NCBI GenBank assembly: GCA_025060475.1
Contig: JANXBZ010000001.1
Span: 62,001-126,000 of the forward strand
Length of the DNA stretch: 64,000 nt
Direction of reading: 5' to 3'
Origin: Dictyoglomus sp.
GTDB taxonomy: Bacteria > Dictyoglomota > Dictyoglomia > Dictyoglomales > Dictyoglomaceae
Made by a program: the position numbers and the translations under genes. The notes beneath the pieces were generated by a model. That model did not search any database, had not been told where the DNA came from, and worked only from the letters and a program-made list of their open reading frames with translations. Below, one piece after another: positions 46,705 to 54,282 of the stretch. The stretch's first letter is position 1. Each line of letters begins with the position of its first letter.

Positions 46705-47031
46705 ATGAGAAATAATAAAAATATACAAAAAGAAATTTCTGAAGAAATGCTACAAAGTATTGCAGAAGTTTTAAATTCCTTAGCCCATCCCCTCCGATTA
46801 AAAATTATACTTTATCTTTATGAACATCCTGCTTCTGTTTCAGAAATGTTACAAATATTAAATGTAAGACAGCCTAATCTATCTCAGCATTTAAACCTCT
46901 TAAAAAGATTAAAAATTTTAAAAACAAAAAGACAAGGAAGAATGATTTATTATCATCTTAACTGTCCTGAGCTTAGAGACTATATCATAAACATTATTGA
47001 GCTTCTAAATAAATTAAAACTTATCGTATAG
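46705..47031 (+). CDS. ArsR-family winged-helix transcription regulator
   Basis: A 108-residue regulator: LNSLAHPLRLKIILYLYEHP (about 23-42) and the recognition helix RQPNLSQHLNLLKRLKIL (about 57-74) are typical. The metal-binding ELCVCDL pattern of ArsR/SmtB is replaced by SVSEMLQI and only one Cys (NCPEL) is seen, so it does not look like a metal sensor of that type. No transporter gene is beside it. A strong AAAGGAGGTGG precedes the ATG. The target and signal are unknown. Confidence 0.88.
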   Translation: MRNNKNIQKEISEEMLQSIAEVLNSLAHPLRLKIILYLYEHPASVSEMLQILNVRQPNLSQHLNLLKRLKILKTKRQGRMIYYHLNCPELRDYIINIIELLNKLKLIV

Positions 47032-47130
47032 TAAAGGAAAAATATTTCTCAAAAATTATTCTAACTCTTTATTCTTTCTTCTATTAATAAGACAAAAGTA
47101 GAATTTTTCGTATATTTCATAACATTTTTC

Positions 47131-47158
47131 TTGTCAAAAATAGATAATACATTAAAAT
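47131..47158 (+). promoter_or_regulatory. Promoter before tRNA-Leu(CAG)
   Basis: TTGTCA (47131-47136) and TAAAAT (47153-47158) are 16 bases apart. The predicted start near 47165 is 12 bases before the tRNA. Confidence 0.55.
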
Positions 47159-47176
47159 ATATCTTAGACGATTATT

Positions 47177-47262
47177 GCGGATGTGGCGGAATGGCAGACG
47201 CACAAGACTCAGGATCTTGTGGGGTATTCCCCGTGGGGGTTCAAATCCCCCCATCCGCACCA
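47177..47262 (+). tRNA. tRNA-Leu (anticodon CAG)
   Basis: An 86-base class II tRNA with encoded CCA. The anticodon stem CAAGA/TCTTG encloses CTCAGGA, giving CAG. The acceptor stem is GCGGATG/CATCCGC with discriminator A. It lies alone on the plus strand, 22 bases before a protein gene with no terminator between. Confidence 0.96.
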
Positions 47263-47284
47263 AGCTAATTTGTAGGGGGAGTAT

Positions 47285-47488
47285 ATGGAAAGAATTTCTT
47301 ATATTATCCTAATCACAATCTCAGTGATATGGTTATTAGCTGTAGTATTTGGTTTTATTATGGCTTTTCCTTACGGAATAATTGGAATTTTCCTTATTAT
47401 TGCTCTAGGACTATTATTTATTAAGGTTATTAAAGAAAAATTAGAAAGAAAAAGTGAGGAAGACAAATATAAAAATGTTAAATGGTAA
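47285..47488 (+). CDS. Small membrane protein upstream of YbjQ
   Basis: A 67-residue protein with two close membrane helices (about 5-26 and 29-47) and a basic/acidic tail KEKLERKSEEDKYKN. The ATG has TAGGGGGAG upstream. It is followed 16 bases later by a YbjQ-family gene; small membrane proteins often accompany that family. No function can be given. Confidence 0.75.
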   Translation: MERISYIILITISVIWLLAVVFGFIMAFPYGIIGIFLIIALGLLFIKVIKEKLERKSEEDKYKNVKW

Positions 47489-47504
47489 AAAGGGGGTATC
47501 TTAA

Positions 47505-47828
47505 GTGATAATCACAACTACCGATCATATTCCTGGATATGAAATTATTGAAATTATTGGAATAGTAAAGGGAAGTTCTGCAAGAGCAAGACATCTAGGA
47601 AAGGATATTTTAGCAGCTTTAAGAAATATTGTTGGAGGAGAAGTATTAGAATATACAAAACTTATAGGAGAATCTAGAGAACAAGCTATTGAGCGAATGA
47701 TTCAAGAAGCAGAAAATTTAGGGGCAGATGCAATAATTGGTGTAAGATTTGGCACTACGCAGATTATGCAAGGAGTAGCGGAAATTCTTGCTTATGGTAC
47801 CGCAGTAAAGTTAAAGAAAAAAGAATAA
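47505..47828 (+). CDS. YbjQ family (UPF0145) heavy-metal-binding domain protein
   Basis: A 107-residue protein that starts with GTG after AAAGGGGGT. It shows the YbjQ signature: TTTDHIPGYEI, GIVKGSSARARHLGKDI (about 20-36), AIERMIQEAENLGADAIIGVRF (about 67-88) and AYGTAVKL at the end. The family forms pentamers; its role is unknown despite the domain name. Probably cotranscribed with the small membrane protein. Confidence 0.92.
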   Translation: MIITTTDHIPGYEIIEIIGIVKGSSARARHLGKDILAALRNIVGGEVLEYTKLIGESREQAIERMIQEAENLGADAIIGVRFGTTQIMQGVAEILAYGTAVKLKKKE

Positions 47829-47913
47829 AGAAAATATTCTTAAAATTAATGAAATCTTGAGTTTTTTCTAATAGTCTTATTATTAATAATTATCACCTAA
47901 AATTTAAAAAAAT

Positions 47914-47941
47914 TTGACATTGAATTTCTTTTTTATATAAT
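47914..47941 (+). promoter_or_regulatory. Promoter of the GH16 laminarinase gene
   Basis: TTGACA (47914-47919) and TATAAT (47936-47941) are both perfect with a 16-base spacer. The predicted start is near 47948, giving a leader of about 108 bases before the coding region at 48056. Confidence 0.8.
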
Positions 47942-47976
47942 TTCTCATGGAAACTAATAATAAAGGAGGAATTTAT

Positions 47977-47982
47977 ATGTAA
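47977..47982 (+). other. Start-stop minimal ORF (ATG-TAA) in GH16 leader
   Basis: A full AAAGGAGG (about 47962-47969) is followed after a normal spacer by ATG and at once TAA. It lies inside the leader between the promoter and the real gene start. It may be a regulatory start-stop site or the remnant of a lost gene start. Confidence 0.5.
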
Positions 47983-48055
47983 TCAATTTAATAAAAATTT
48001 TAAAATTCACGATTAATATTTCTTTCAGAAAGTAATTAGAAAGGGGGTATAAAAA

Positions 48056-49930
48056 TTGAAGCCCAGAGTATTTTTTTTACTCTTTTTAATTCTTCTTCCT
48101 CTTATAATAGGATATGCTACACAGCCTGCTCCTCCCCCAGTAACAGAAGAAAATATACTCAAAAATGGTGATTTTTCCAAACCAATTTTATATATAACCC
48201 CAGACTATCCAGAAATTCCAACAGGAGACTTTGATACAAAAGGTACTTGGCTTTTTAGAACTGGAGATGGTGCCCAAGCAACAGGAATCTTAGAAAATGG
48301 AGTTTTAAAAGTCTCAATCACAAATGGTGGACCTAATTCTTGGTCGGTACAGGTATTGCAATCTCCTATAACAATTGAATATTTAGGAATATATAAAGTG
48401 GAATTTGAAGCATGGGCGGATAAAGCAAGAAAGATTGGAGTAAAAATTGGAGGAACCGCAGGAAGAGGATGGCCTGCTTATAATCCAGGACCTTCTGGAC
48501 AAGTTGATCAATCGGGAGGATATGCAATAAATATTACAACAGAGAAAAAAGTTTATACTTTTGAATTTACTATGAAACAAGACACGGACAATAAAGCAAG
48601 ATTTGAATTTCAACTGGGACAAGACACAGGAAATATATATATTGATAATGTAAAACTAAAAAGAATAGGAACAGCAGAGCCCCCTGCTCCACCACCTGCC
48701 CTAGGAGAAAAATACTGGTATGAGGTAGTATGGCAAGAAAATTTTGATGGACCTTCCATTAATGAAAATATTTGGAGTTTTGAAATAGGAAATGGTCATG
48801 CCCAAGGAATCCCAGGATGGGGTAATGCAGAGTTACAGTATTACAAAAAAGAGAATGCTTATATAGAGAATGGAGTATTAGTAATTGAAGCAAAGAAAGA
48901 AACTGTTAGTGATGCTTATGGAACCTACAATTACACTTCTGCAAGAATGAAAACTCAAGGAAAATTTAATGTAAAATTTGGAAGAATAGAATTTAGGGCA
49001 AAACTTCCAAAGGGGAAAGGAATATGGCCAGCATTATGGACTCTAGGAGAAGATATTACTCAAGTGGGATGGCCTGCTTGTGGAGAGATTGATGTAATGG
49101 AGCTTTTAGGACATGAACCCAATAAAGTATATGGAACAGTTCATGGACCAGGATACTCTGGAGCTCAAAGTGTTGGTGGAAACTATAAGCTTCCTTCTGG
49201 AGATTTTACGCAAGATTTTAATATTTTTGCAGTAGAGTGGGATCCCATTGGAATCAAATGGTATGTTAATAACGTAAAATTCTTCCAAGTAACTAAACCT
49301 GAGTTAGATTTTAAAGGAGGATGGGTATTTAACAAACCTTTCTTTATTATAATGAATGTAGCAGTTGGTGGATACTGGCCAGGGTATCCTGACAAAACCA
49401 CAGTATTTCCACAAAAAATGTATGTAGATTATATAAAGGTTTATAAAGGTGTAACCATGGGAGCAATTGATAATGGCAATTTTGAATATCCATTAACTAA
49501 TGATCAAACAAACTGGCCCGATGATTGGTTCGTATGGTTTGGTTCACAATATGGAATGGGAGGAACTGCTACAGCAAAAGTTGAGAATAAAGTTGCGGTA
49601 GTTAATGTTGAAAACTATGGAGGGGAACCTTGGCATGTACAATTCAATCAATGGGTAGGACTTTCTAAAGGAAAAACTTATAAACTAACATTTAAAGCAA
49701 AAGCAGAAAATGGGAGAGATATTAATGTAAAATTCTTACATCCTACAAATTATACTCCATATGCTATAAAAACTTTTACTTTAACCTCAGATTGGCAGAA
49801 TTTCGATTTACAGTTTTCCTTTAATGCGGACTATCCTGTTGCAAATCTATCTATTGAACTTGGAAAAACCTCAAATCCTACAACAGGAAAAGTTTACTTT
49901 GATGATTTCCTCCTTACAGAAGTTCAATAA
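48056..49930 (+). CDS. Secreted GH16 endo-beta-1,3-glucanase (laminarinase) with carbohydrate-binding modules
   Basis: A 624-residue secreted enzyme starting at a TTG with AAAGGGGGT upstream. Layout: signal peptide (about 1-22), a CBM4/9-like beta-sandwich (about 33-205), a proline-rich linker (PPAPPPALG), the GH16 domain (about 220-465) and a second CBM4/9-like module (about 470-624). The catalytic motif is GEIDVMELLG with nucleophile E344 and acid/base E349, the insertion-type ExDxxE of laminarinases. It cleaves beta-1,3-glucans outside the cell. No lipobox or surface-anchor motif is seen. Confidence 0.92.
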   Translation: MKPRVFFLLFLILLPLIIGYATQPAPPPVTEENILKNGDFSKPILYITPDYPEIPTGDFDTKGTWLFRTGDGAQATGILENGVLKVSITNGGPNSWSVQVLQSPITIEYLGIYKVEFEAWADKARKIGVKIGGTAGRGWPAYNPGPSGQVDQSGGYAINITTEKKVYTFEFTMKQDTDNKARFEFQLGQDTGNIYIDNVKLKRIGTAEPPAPPPALGEKYWYEVVWQENFDGPSINENIWSFEIGNGHAQGIPGWGNAELQYYKKENAYIENGVLVIEAKKETVSDAYGTYNYTSARMKTQGKFNVKFGRIEFRAKLPKGKGIWPALWTLGEDITQVGWPACGEIDVMELLGHEPNKVYGTVHGPGYSGAQSVGGNYKLPSGDFTQDFNIFAVEWDPIGIKWYVNNVKFFQVTKPELDFKGGWVFNKPFFIIMNVAVGGYWPGYPDKTTVFPQKMYVDYIKVYKGVTMGAIDNGNFEYPLTNDQTNWPDDWFVWFGSQYGMGGTATAKVENKVAVVNVENYGGEPWHVQFNQWVGLSKGKTYKLTFKAKAENGRDINVKFLHPTNYTPYAIKTFTLTSDWQNFDLQFSFNADYPVANLSIELGKTSNPTTGKVYFDDFLLTEVQ

Positions 49931-49939
49931 AAGTTTTAA

Positions 49940-49970
49940 GGGAGAGGTAAAAACCTCTCCCTTATTCTTT
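49940..49970 (+). terminator. Terminator after the laminarinase gene
   Basis: A 9-bp stem (GGGAGAGGT with ACCTCTCCC) with an A-rich loop is followed by a T-rich stretch. It lies in the 44-base gap between the convergent GH16 and metallo-beta-lactamase genes. Confidence 0.85.
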
Positions 49971-49974
49971 TTCT

Positions 49975-50706
49975 TTAGATATTTTCAGGATTATATACAA
50001 CAGTTGCAGATTCATAAGTTACAAATAACCCTCTAAAACTACTATAAGGATATGGCTCCCCCTTTATCTCCCCTTTTATTATTTTTTCTACAGCTATAAT
50101 TAGATCTTTCAGGTATTTTATATTTAATGGTCCATTGTCTCCTAAATGGCCATGATAAATTTTTTTATAATCTTTTATTCTTTCATAAAAATTGTAGAGA
50201 TTTATTATATATTCCTTTAAAGGTAAACATCCTGGAAGGTGCATCCAAGTATGGCCAGCTCCTATTGCATCACCAGTAAAAACAATTTTATTTTTGTCAT
50301 CGAGTAATACTATAGATCCTGGCGTATGACCAGGAACTTCCATAATTTCTAAAACTCTATCTCCCAAATCAAATATATCTTTAGTCTTTACATCTATAAA
50401 ATTAGAATAATCAATATTAATGTTAAATATTTTTATAATCTCAACTTCTTTATGATTCATATAAACTTTCTCAAATTGATGTGCTTGCATTATGTGATCC
50501 CAATGAGCATGAGAGATTATAACCTCAATGGGTTTATTAGTTAAGTTTTTTAAATAATCTTTCAAAGCACCTGTTCCCATACCTGTATCAAAAAGAATTG
50601 CTTTTTCTTTGCCCTCTATTAGGTACATACTATCCTTTCTATAATCAAAAATATGCCAAATTTGAGGCTCAATTAAGATAGAATTATAAATATCAGTATT
50701 TTTCAT
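49975..50706 (-). CDS. Metallo-beta-lactamase fold hydrolase
   Basis: A 243-residue protein with the metal motif SHAHWDHIMQ (about 86-95; HxHxDH), VPGHTPGSIVLLDD (about 127-140) and FTGDAIGAGHTW (about 147-158). It is a general zinc- or iron-binding hydrolase of the MBL superfamily; the substrate cannot be read from sequence. No ABC or redox domain is attached. SD AGGAGGAAT before the ATG, with a TATAAT on the minus strand at 50739-50744. It is the only minus-strand gene in this stretch. Confidence 0.88.
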   Translation of the reverse strand: MKNTDIYNSILIEPQIWHIFDYRKDSMYLIEGKEKAILFDTGMGTGALKDYLKNLTNKPIEVIISHAHWDHIMQAHQFEKVYMNHKEVEIIKIFNINIDYSNFIDVKTKDIFDLGDRVLEIMEVPGHTPGSIVLLDDKNKIVFTGDAIGAGHTWMHLPGCLPLKEYIINLYNFYERIKDYKKIYHGHLGDNGPLNIKYLKDLIIAVEKIIKGEIKGEPYPYSSFRGLFVTYESATVVYNPENI

Positions 50707-50767
50707 TTAATTCCTCCTAAAAATATATTTTATTAATTATTATAGCTCTTTTGATCATATAAAAATA

Positions 50768-50795
50768 TTGACACATAAAAATTAAGAGATATAAT
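50768..50795 (+). promoter_or_regulatory. Promoter of the substrate-binding protein gene
   Basis: TTGACA (50768-50773) and TATAAT (50790-50795) are perfect with a 16-base spacer, the same form as the laminarinase promoter. The expected start near 50802 touches the palindrome that follows. Confidence 0.85.
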
Positions 50796-50802
50796 TTAAT
50801 AT

Positions 50803-50826
50803 AAAAGCGTATGCGCAAACGCTTTT
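50803..50826 (+). promoter_or_regulatory. LacI-type operator palindrome overlapping the transcription start
   Basis: A 24-base inverted repeat (AAAAGCG...CGCTTTT) centred on GCGC, with only one mismatched pair between the two halves. It starts 8 bases after the -10 element, the place where a repressor would block initiation. The form (AAAGCG...CGCTTT with central CG) is like LacI/GalR-family operators. No LacI-family gene is in the window. Confidence 0.7.
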
Positions 50827-50843
50827 AAAAGGAGGTGTTTTTA

Positions 50844-52769
50844 ATGAAGACTTCCCTCAGAAAAGTTTTGCTTCTTTTATTTTTACTTCTCCTTTTAACT
50901 AGCCACCATTTAGCCCAGAAGAAGTATAATGAATCTCCAATGCTTGCTCAGCTTGTAAAGCAAGGTAAACTACCTCCAGTAGAACAAAGACTTCCTAAAA
51001 ATCCCGTGGTGATTAAACCTACAGAAGAAATTGGACAATATGGAGGTACATGGAGAAGAGCTTGGCTTGGAGCTGGTGACAGATGGGGTATTGCAAGAAT
51101 CTCCATTAGTGCTTCAAATTTACTAAGATTTAGCTCTGATGGTAAAAAAGTTATTCCTTGGCTTGTAGATAAATATACTGTATCTCCTGATGGAAAGATA
51201 TATACTTTTCATATAAGAGAGGGATTAAAATGGTCTGATGGAACACCTTTTACTGCTGACGATGTAATCTTTTGGTACGAAGATATAATATGCAATAAAG
51301 AAATTACTCCAACAATGCCATCCCAATTTGTTGGATCTGATGGAAAATCTATTGCAAAATTTGAAAAAATTGACACTTATACTTTTAGGATTGTATTCCC
51401 TGATCCTAAACCACTATTCATATATGACATTCCTGCTCAAGGATGGTATATAGATACTACTCATGGATCTTTATCCTACTATGCACCCAAACACTATCTT
51501 AAACAATTCCATCCTAAATATACCCCTCAAGAACAACTAGAAAAGATGGCAAAAGAAGCAGGATTTTCAAGATGGTATGAATTATTTAAATTTAAGGCAG
51601 ATTGGCTACAGAATCCCGATCTTCCCTTAACTGCTCCATGGAAAGTAGTAAGTAAAAGTCCCAATGAGCCAGTATTTGTAATGGAAAGAAATCCATATTA
51701 TTTTGCAGTGGATCCTGAAGGAAATCAATTACCATATATAGATAGAATTGTACATTACTTAGTAAGTGATGCAGAAATGATCAATATGAAAGCTATTGCA
51801 GGAGAAATTGATTGTCAAGACAGGCATATGAGAGTATCAAATTACTCTCTATTTATGGAAAACGCAGGAAGAGGCAATTACAGAGTACTTCGATGGGCAT
51901 CTGCTGTAGGATCTGACCCTGCATTATATATCAACCAAAATGTGAAAGATCCTATAAAAAGAAAATTATTCCAAGATGTGAGATTTAGACAAGCTTTGTC
52001 CCTTGCAATTAACAGAAGTGAGATAAATAAGATGCTTTATATGGGACTTGGAACTCCTATGCAAGCATCAATACCTAAAGGTGCAGCTTATTATGATGCT
52101 TCCTGGGAAAAAGCCTATGCACAATATGATCCTCAAAAGGCTAAAAAGATTTTAGATAGTATGGGATTAAAAATGGGAAAAGATGGATTCAGAGTTGGAC
52201 CTGATGGAAAAACTATAGAATTAATTATAAGTTTTACTACTTATCCTGGAAATGCCAATATAAATGTTATGGAACTTATTAAAAGTTACTGGGAGAATAT
52301 AGGAATAAAGACAATCATAAATCAAATTGACAGAAGCTTATATGTAACTAATTGTAACTCTGGAGATATAGAAATTGGTGTATGGGTAATGGACAGATGT
52401 TCCAACTTTATCTTAAGTCCTGGAAGAATTTTAGGCACCATAACTGATGGTCCTTGGGCTCCTCTCTATGCAAGATGGTATTGGACAAAAGGTAAAGAAG
52501 GAGAAGAACCTACAGGGGATATAAGAAAATTATATGAGCTTTGGGATCAAGTTAATCAAACTATAGATGCAAGAAAAAGAGATCAATTAATAAGAGAGAT
52601 AGTTTCACTACATAAGAAAAACATATGGATAATTGGAACTGTAGGAGCTTTACCTTCTCTTTGTATTGTGAAAAATAACTTTAGAAATGTACCTGAATAT
52701 TTGATAAGTGATGCACCTCTGTTTACACCTCTTAATGCATATCCAGAACAATTCTTTATAAAACAATAA
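50844..52769 (+). CDS. Extracellular solute-binding protein, family 5 (oligosaccharide/peptide)
   Basis: A 641-residue secreted binding protein. Signal peptide about 1-25 without a clear lipobox, then the family pattern MLAQLVKQGKLPPVEQRLP (about 34-53), YTFHIREGLKWSDGTPFTADDVIFW (about 131-155), and FRQALSLAINRSEINKMLY (about 385-403), typical of SBP_bac_5. I use the ATG at 50844; a GTG at 50835 lies in the ribosome binding site. No permease or ATPase genes are near. In Thermotogales many family 5 proteins bind beta-glucan fragments, so the nearby laminarinase makes such sugars a reasonable guess. Confidence 0.9.
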   Translation: MKTSLRKVLLLLFLLLLLTSHHLAQKKYNESPMLAQLVKQGKLPPVEQRLPKNPVVIKPTEEIGQYGGTWRRAWLGAGDRWGIARISISASNLLRFSSDGKKVIPWLVDKYTVSPDGKIYTFHIREGLKWSDGTPFTADDVIFWYEDIICNKEITPTMPSQFVGSDGKSIAKFEKIDTYTFRIVFPDPKPLFIYDIPAQGWYIDTTHGSLSYYAPKHYLKQFHPKYTPQEQLEKMAKEAGFSRWYELFKFKADWLQNPDLPLTAPWKVVSKSPNEPVFVMERNPYYFAVDPEGNQLPYIDRIVHYLVSDAEMINMKAIAGEIDCQDRHMRVSNYSLFMENAGRGNYRVLRWASAVGSDPALYINQNVKDPIKRKLFQDVRFRQALSLAINRSEINKMLYMGLGTPMQASIPKGAAYYDASWEKAYAQYDPQKAKKILDSMGLKMGKDGFRVGPDGKTIELIISFTTYPGNANINVMELIKSYWENIGIKTIINQIDRSLYVTNCNSGDIEIGVWVMDRCSNFILSPGRILGTITDGPWAPLYARWYWTKGKEGEEPTGDIRKLYELWDQVNQTIDARKRDQLIREIVSLHKKNIWIIGTVGALPSLCIVKNNFRNVPEYLISDAPLFTPLNAYPEQFFIKQ

Positions 52770-52773
52770 TTTT

Positions 52774-52803
52774 TTGACATAAAAATATTCTTCGATTTAT
52801 AAT
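52774..52803 (+). promoter_or_regulatory. Candidate promoter before the MATE gene
   Basis: TTGACA (52774-52779) and TATAAT (52798-52803) are perfect, with an 18-base spacer. It starts five bases after the stop of the binding-protein gene and gives a leader of about 85 bases before the MATE ATG. Confidence 0.6.
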
Positions 52804-52824
52804 AAACTACACCCCCCTCCTTAT

Positions 52825-52866
52825 AGGCGGCTGGGAAAAAAGGAACTCTCCCAGTCGCCTCTTTTT
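52825..52866 (+). terminator. Terminator hairpin, either of the binding-protein gene or within the MATE leader
   Basis: A 12-base stem (AGGCGGCTGGGA with TCCCAGTCGCCT, one mismatch) is followed by CTTTTTG. It lies downstream of the candidate MATE promoter and 29 bases before the MATE start, so it may both end the upstream transcript and act as an attenuator for MATE. Confidence 0.85.
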
Positions 52867-52894
52867 GTTAAAAATATTCATAGAGGTTTTTAAG

Positions 52895-54268
52895 ATGAAA
52901 GTTTTGGATTTATGGAATAATGGAGATATAAATATAAGAAAAAGGTTATTAAATCTTGCTATTCCTGTTTTTATAGAAAACATCTTTCAACTCTTATTCA
53001 GTTTTGTAGATATGTTTTTTGTAGGATTCTTAGGAAATGTTGCTCTCTCAGCTGTTGGATTAGGAGGTCAAATAGTCAATATATTCATAGCTATATTAGC
53101 CTCTCTAACTACAGGAACTTTAGTAATGATAGCTCACAGCATTGGGGCTAAAAAGTACAAAGCTGCTCAAGATTATCTTAGAAATTCACTATCTCTTGGA
53201 ATAGTTTTATCAACATTCTTGTTTCTCTTTGGACTTTTTTTTATAGATCCTTTTTTATCTCTTTTAGGAGCTAAAGAAAGTTTAGCAAGGCTTACGTCTA
53301 TGTATCTTAAATACATACTAATTCCTGGATTTCTCCTCGTTTTTATCCCTATAATTTCCGCTGGTTTAAGAGGGGCAGGAGATACAAAGACACCTTTATA
53401 TGTGACTATAGTGGCTAATATTTTAAACATATTTGGAGATTACGTTTTAGTCTTCGGAAAACTAGGTTTTCCTGCTATGGGAGTTGCTGGTGCTGCATTA
53501 GCTTCTTCTCTATCAAGATTTATTGCTTTAATCTATCTTTTTATTATTTTATATCACAAAAGTTCCCTATTTAATTTTCGACTTATGGAAATATTAAATC
53601 TTCAAAAGGAAAAAATGTTTCAAATATTAAAAATAGGAATTCCTACTTCTCTAGAGCAATTATTTTTTTCAATTGGAGCTTTAATTTATGCTACAATTGT
53701 TCTTCAATTAGGCACAAAGGCCTATGCTGCACATAGAATTGCATTAAATATTGAATCTTTATCTTTTCAGCCAGGGTTTGCTTTTGCTGTTGCCGTAACA
53801 ACTCTTGTGGGACAATTTAGAGGAGCTAAAGAAGATGATAATGCCTACAAAGCTTCTCTAGAAGCCTGGAAAATTGCTGTAACTTTTATGGGAATAATAG
53901 GAGTAACTTTATTTTTGTTTCCTGTATATTTAGTAAAGATATTCAGTAGAGAAAAAGATGTTATAAATATGGCAGTTTTAGCACTAAAGATTATTGCTTT
54001 TATACAGCCCTTATTAGCTACTAATATGGTTATGGCAGGTTCTCTAAGAGGATCTGGGATGTCAAAACTCCCTATGATTTCCAATGGCTTGGGAATGTGG
54101 CTCATTAGAATTCCGCTTACATATTTTTTTATAAATATAATGAAAGTAGGCTTTCCTGGCGCATGGATTGCAATGGCACTTGATATAACCTTTAAAGCTC
54201 TTGTAAATTTCTATTTCTTCGTTATAAGAAAATCTTGGAAAAAGTTAGTAGTAAAGGTATCCCTTTAA
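52895..54268 (+). CDS. MATE family efflux transporter
   Basis: A protein of about 457 residues with about twelve membrane helices in two halves. Typical: FIENIFQLLFSFVDMFFVGFLG near the start, RGAGDTKTPLYVTIVANILNIFGDYVLVFG (about 160-190, split) and SLRGSGMSKLPMISNG near residue 385. It exports drugs, cations or metabolites using Na+ or H+. The start at 52895 is chosen because of AGAGG upstream; the longer TTG start would begin in the terminator T-tract. The substrate is unknown. Confidence 0.92.
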   Translation: MKVLDLWNNGDINIRKRLLNLAIPVFIENIFQLLFSFVDMFFVGFLGNVALSAVGLGGQIVNIFIAILASLTTGTLVMIAHSIGAKKYKAAQDYLRNSLSLGIVLSTFLFLFGLFFIDPFLSLLGAKESLARLTSMYLKYILIPGFLLVFIPIISAGLRGAGDTKTPLYVTIVANILNIFGDYVLVFGKLGFPAMGVAGAALASSLSRFIALIYLFIILYHKSSLFNFRLMEILNLQKEKMFQILKIGIPTSLEQLFFSIGALIYATIVLQLGTKAYAAHRIALNIESLSFQPGFAFAVAVTTLVGQFRGAKEDDNAYKASLEAWKIAVTFMGIIGVTLFLFPVYLVKIFSREKDVINMAVLALKIIAFIQPLLATNMVMAGSLRGSGMSKLPMISNGLGMWLIRIPLTYFFINIMKVGFPGAWIAMALDITFKALVNFYFFVIRKSWKKLVVKVSL

Positions 54269-54282
54269 GGAGAGTCTAAGAC

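Noticed and set aside
50835-50843. GTG start for the substrate-binding protein
   Set aside because: The GTG is part of the Shine-Dalgarno AGGAGGTG itself; the ATG at 50844 has normal spacing and leads directly into the signal peptide.
52865-52894. TTG start for the MATE protein
   Set aside because: It falls in the T-tract of the terminator and adds ten residues not typical of the family; the ATG at 52895 has a ribosome binding site.
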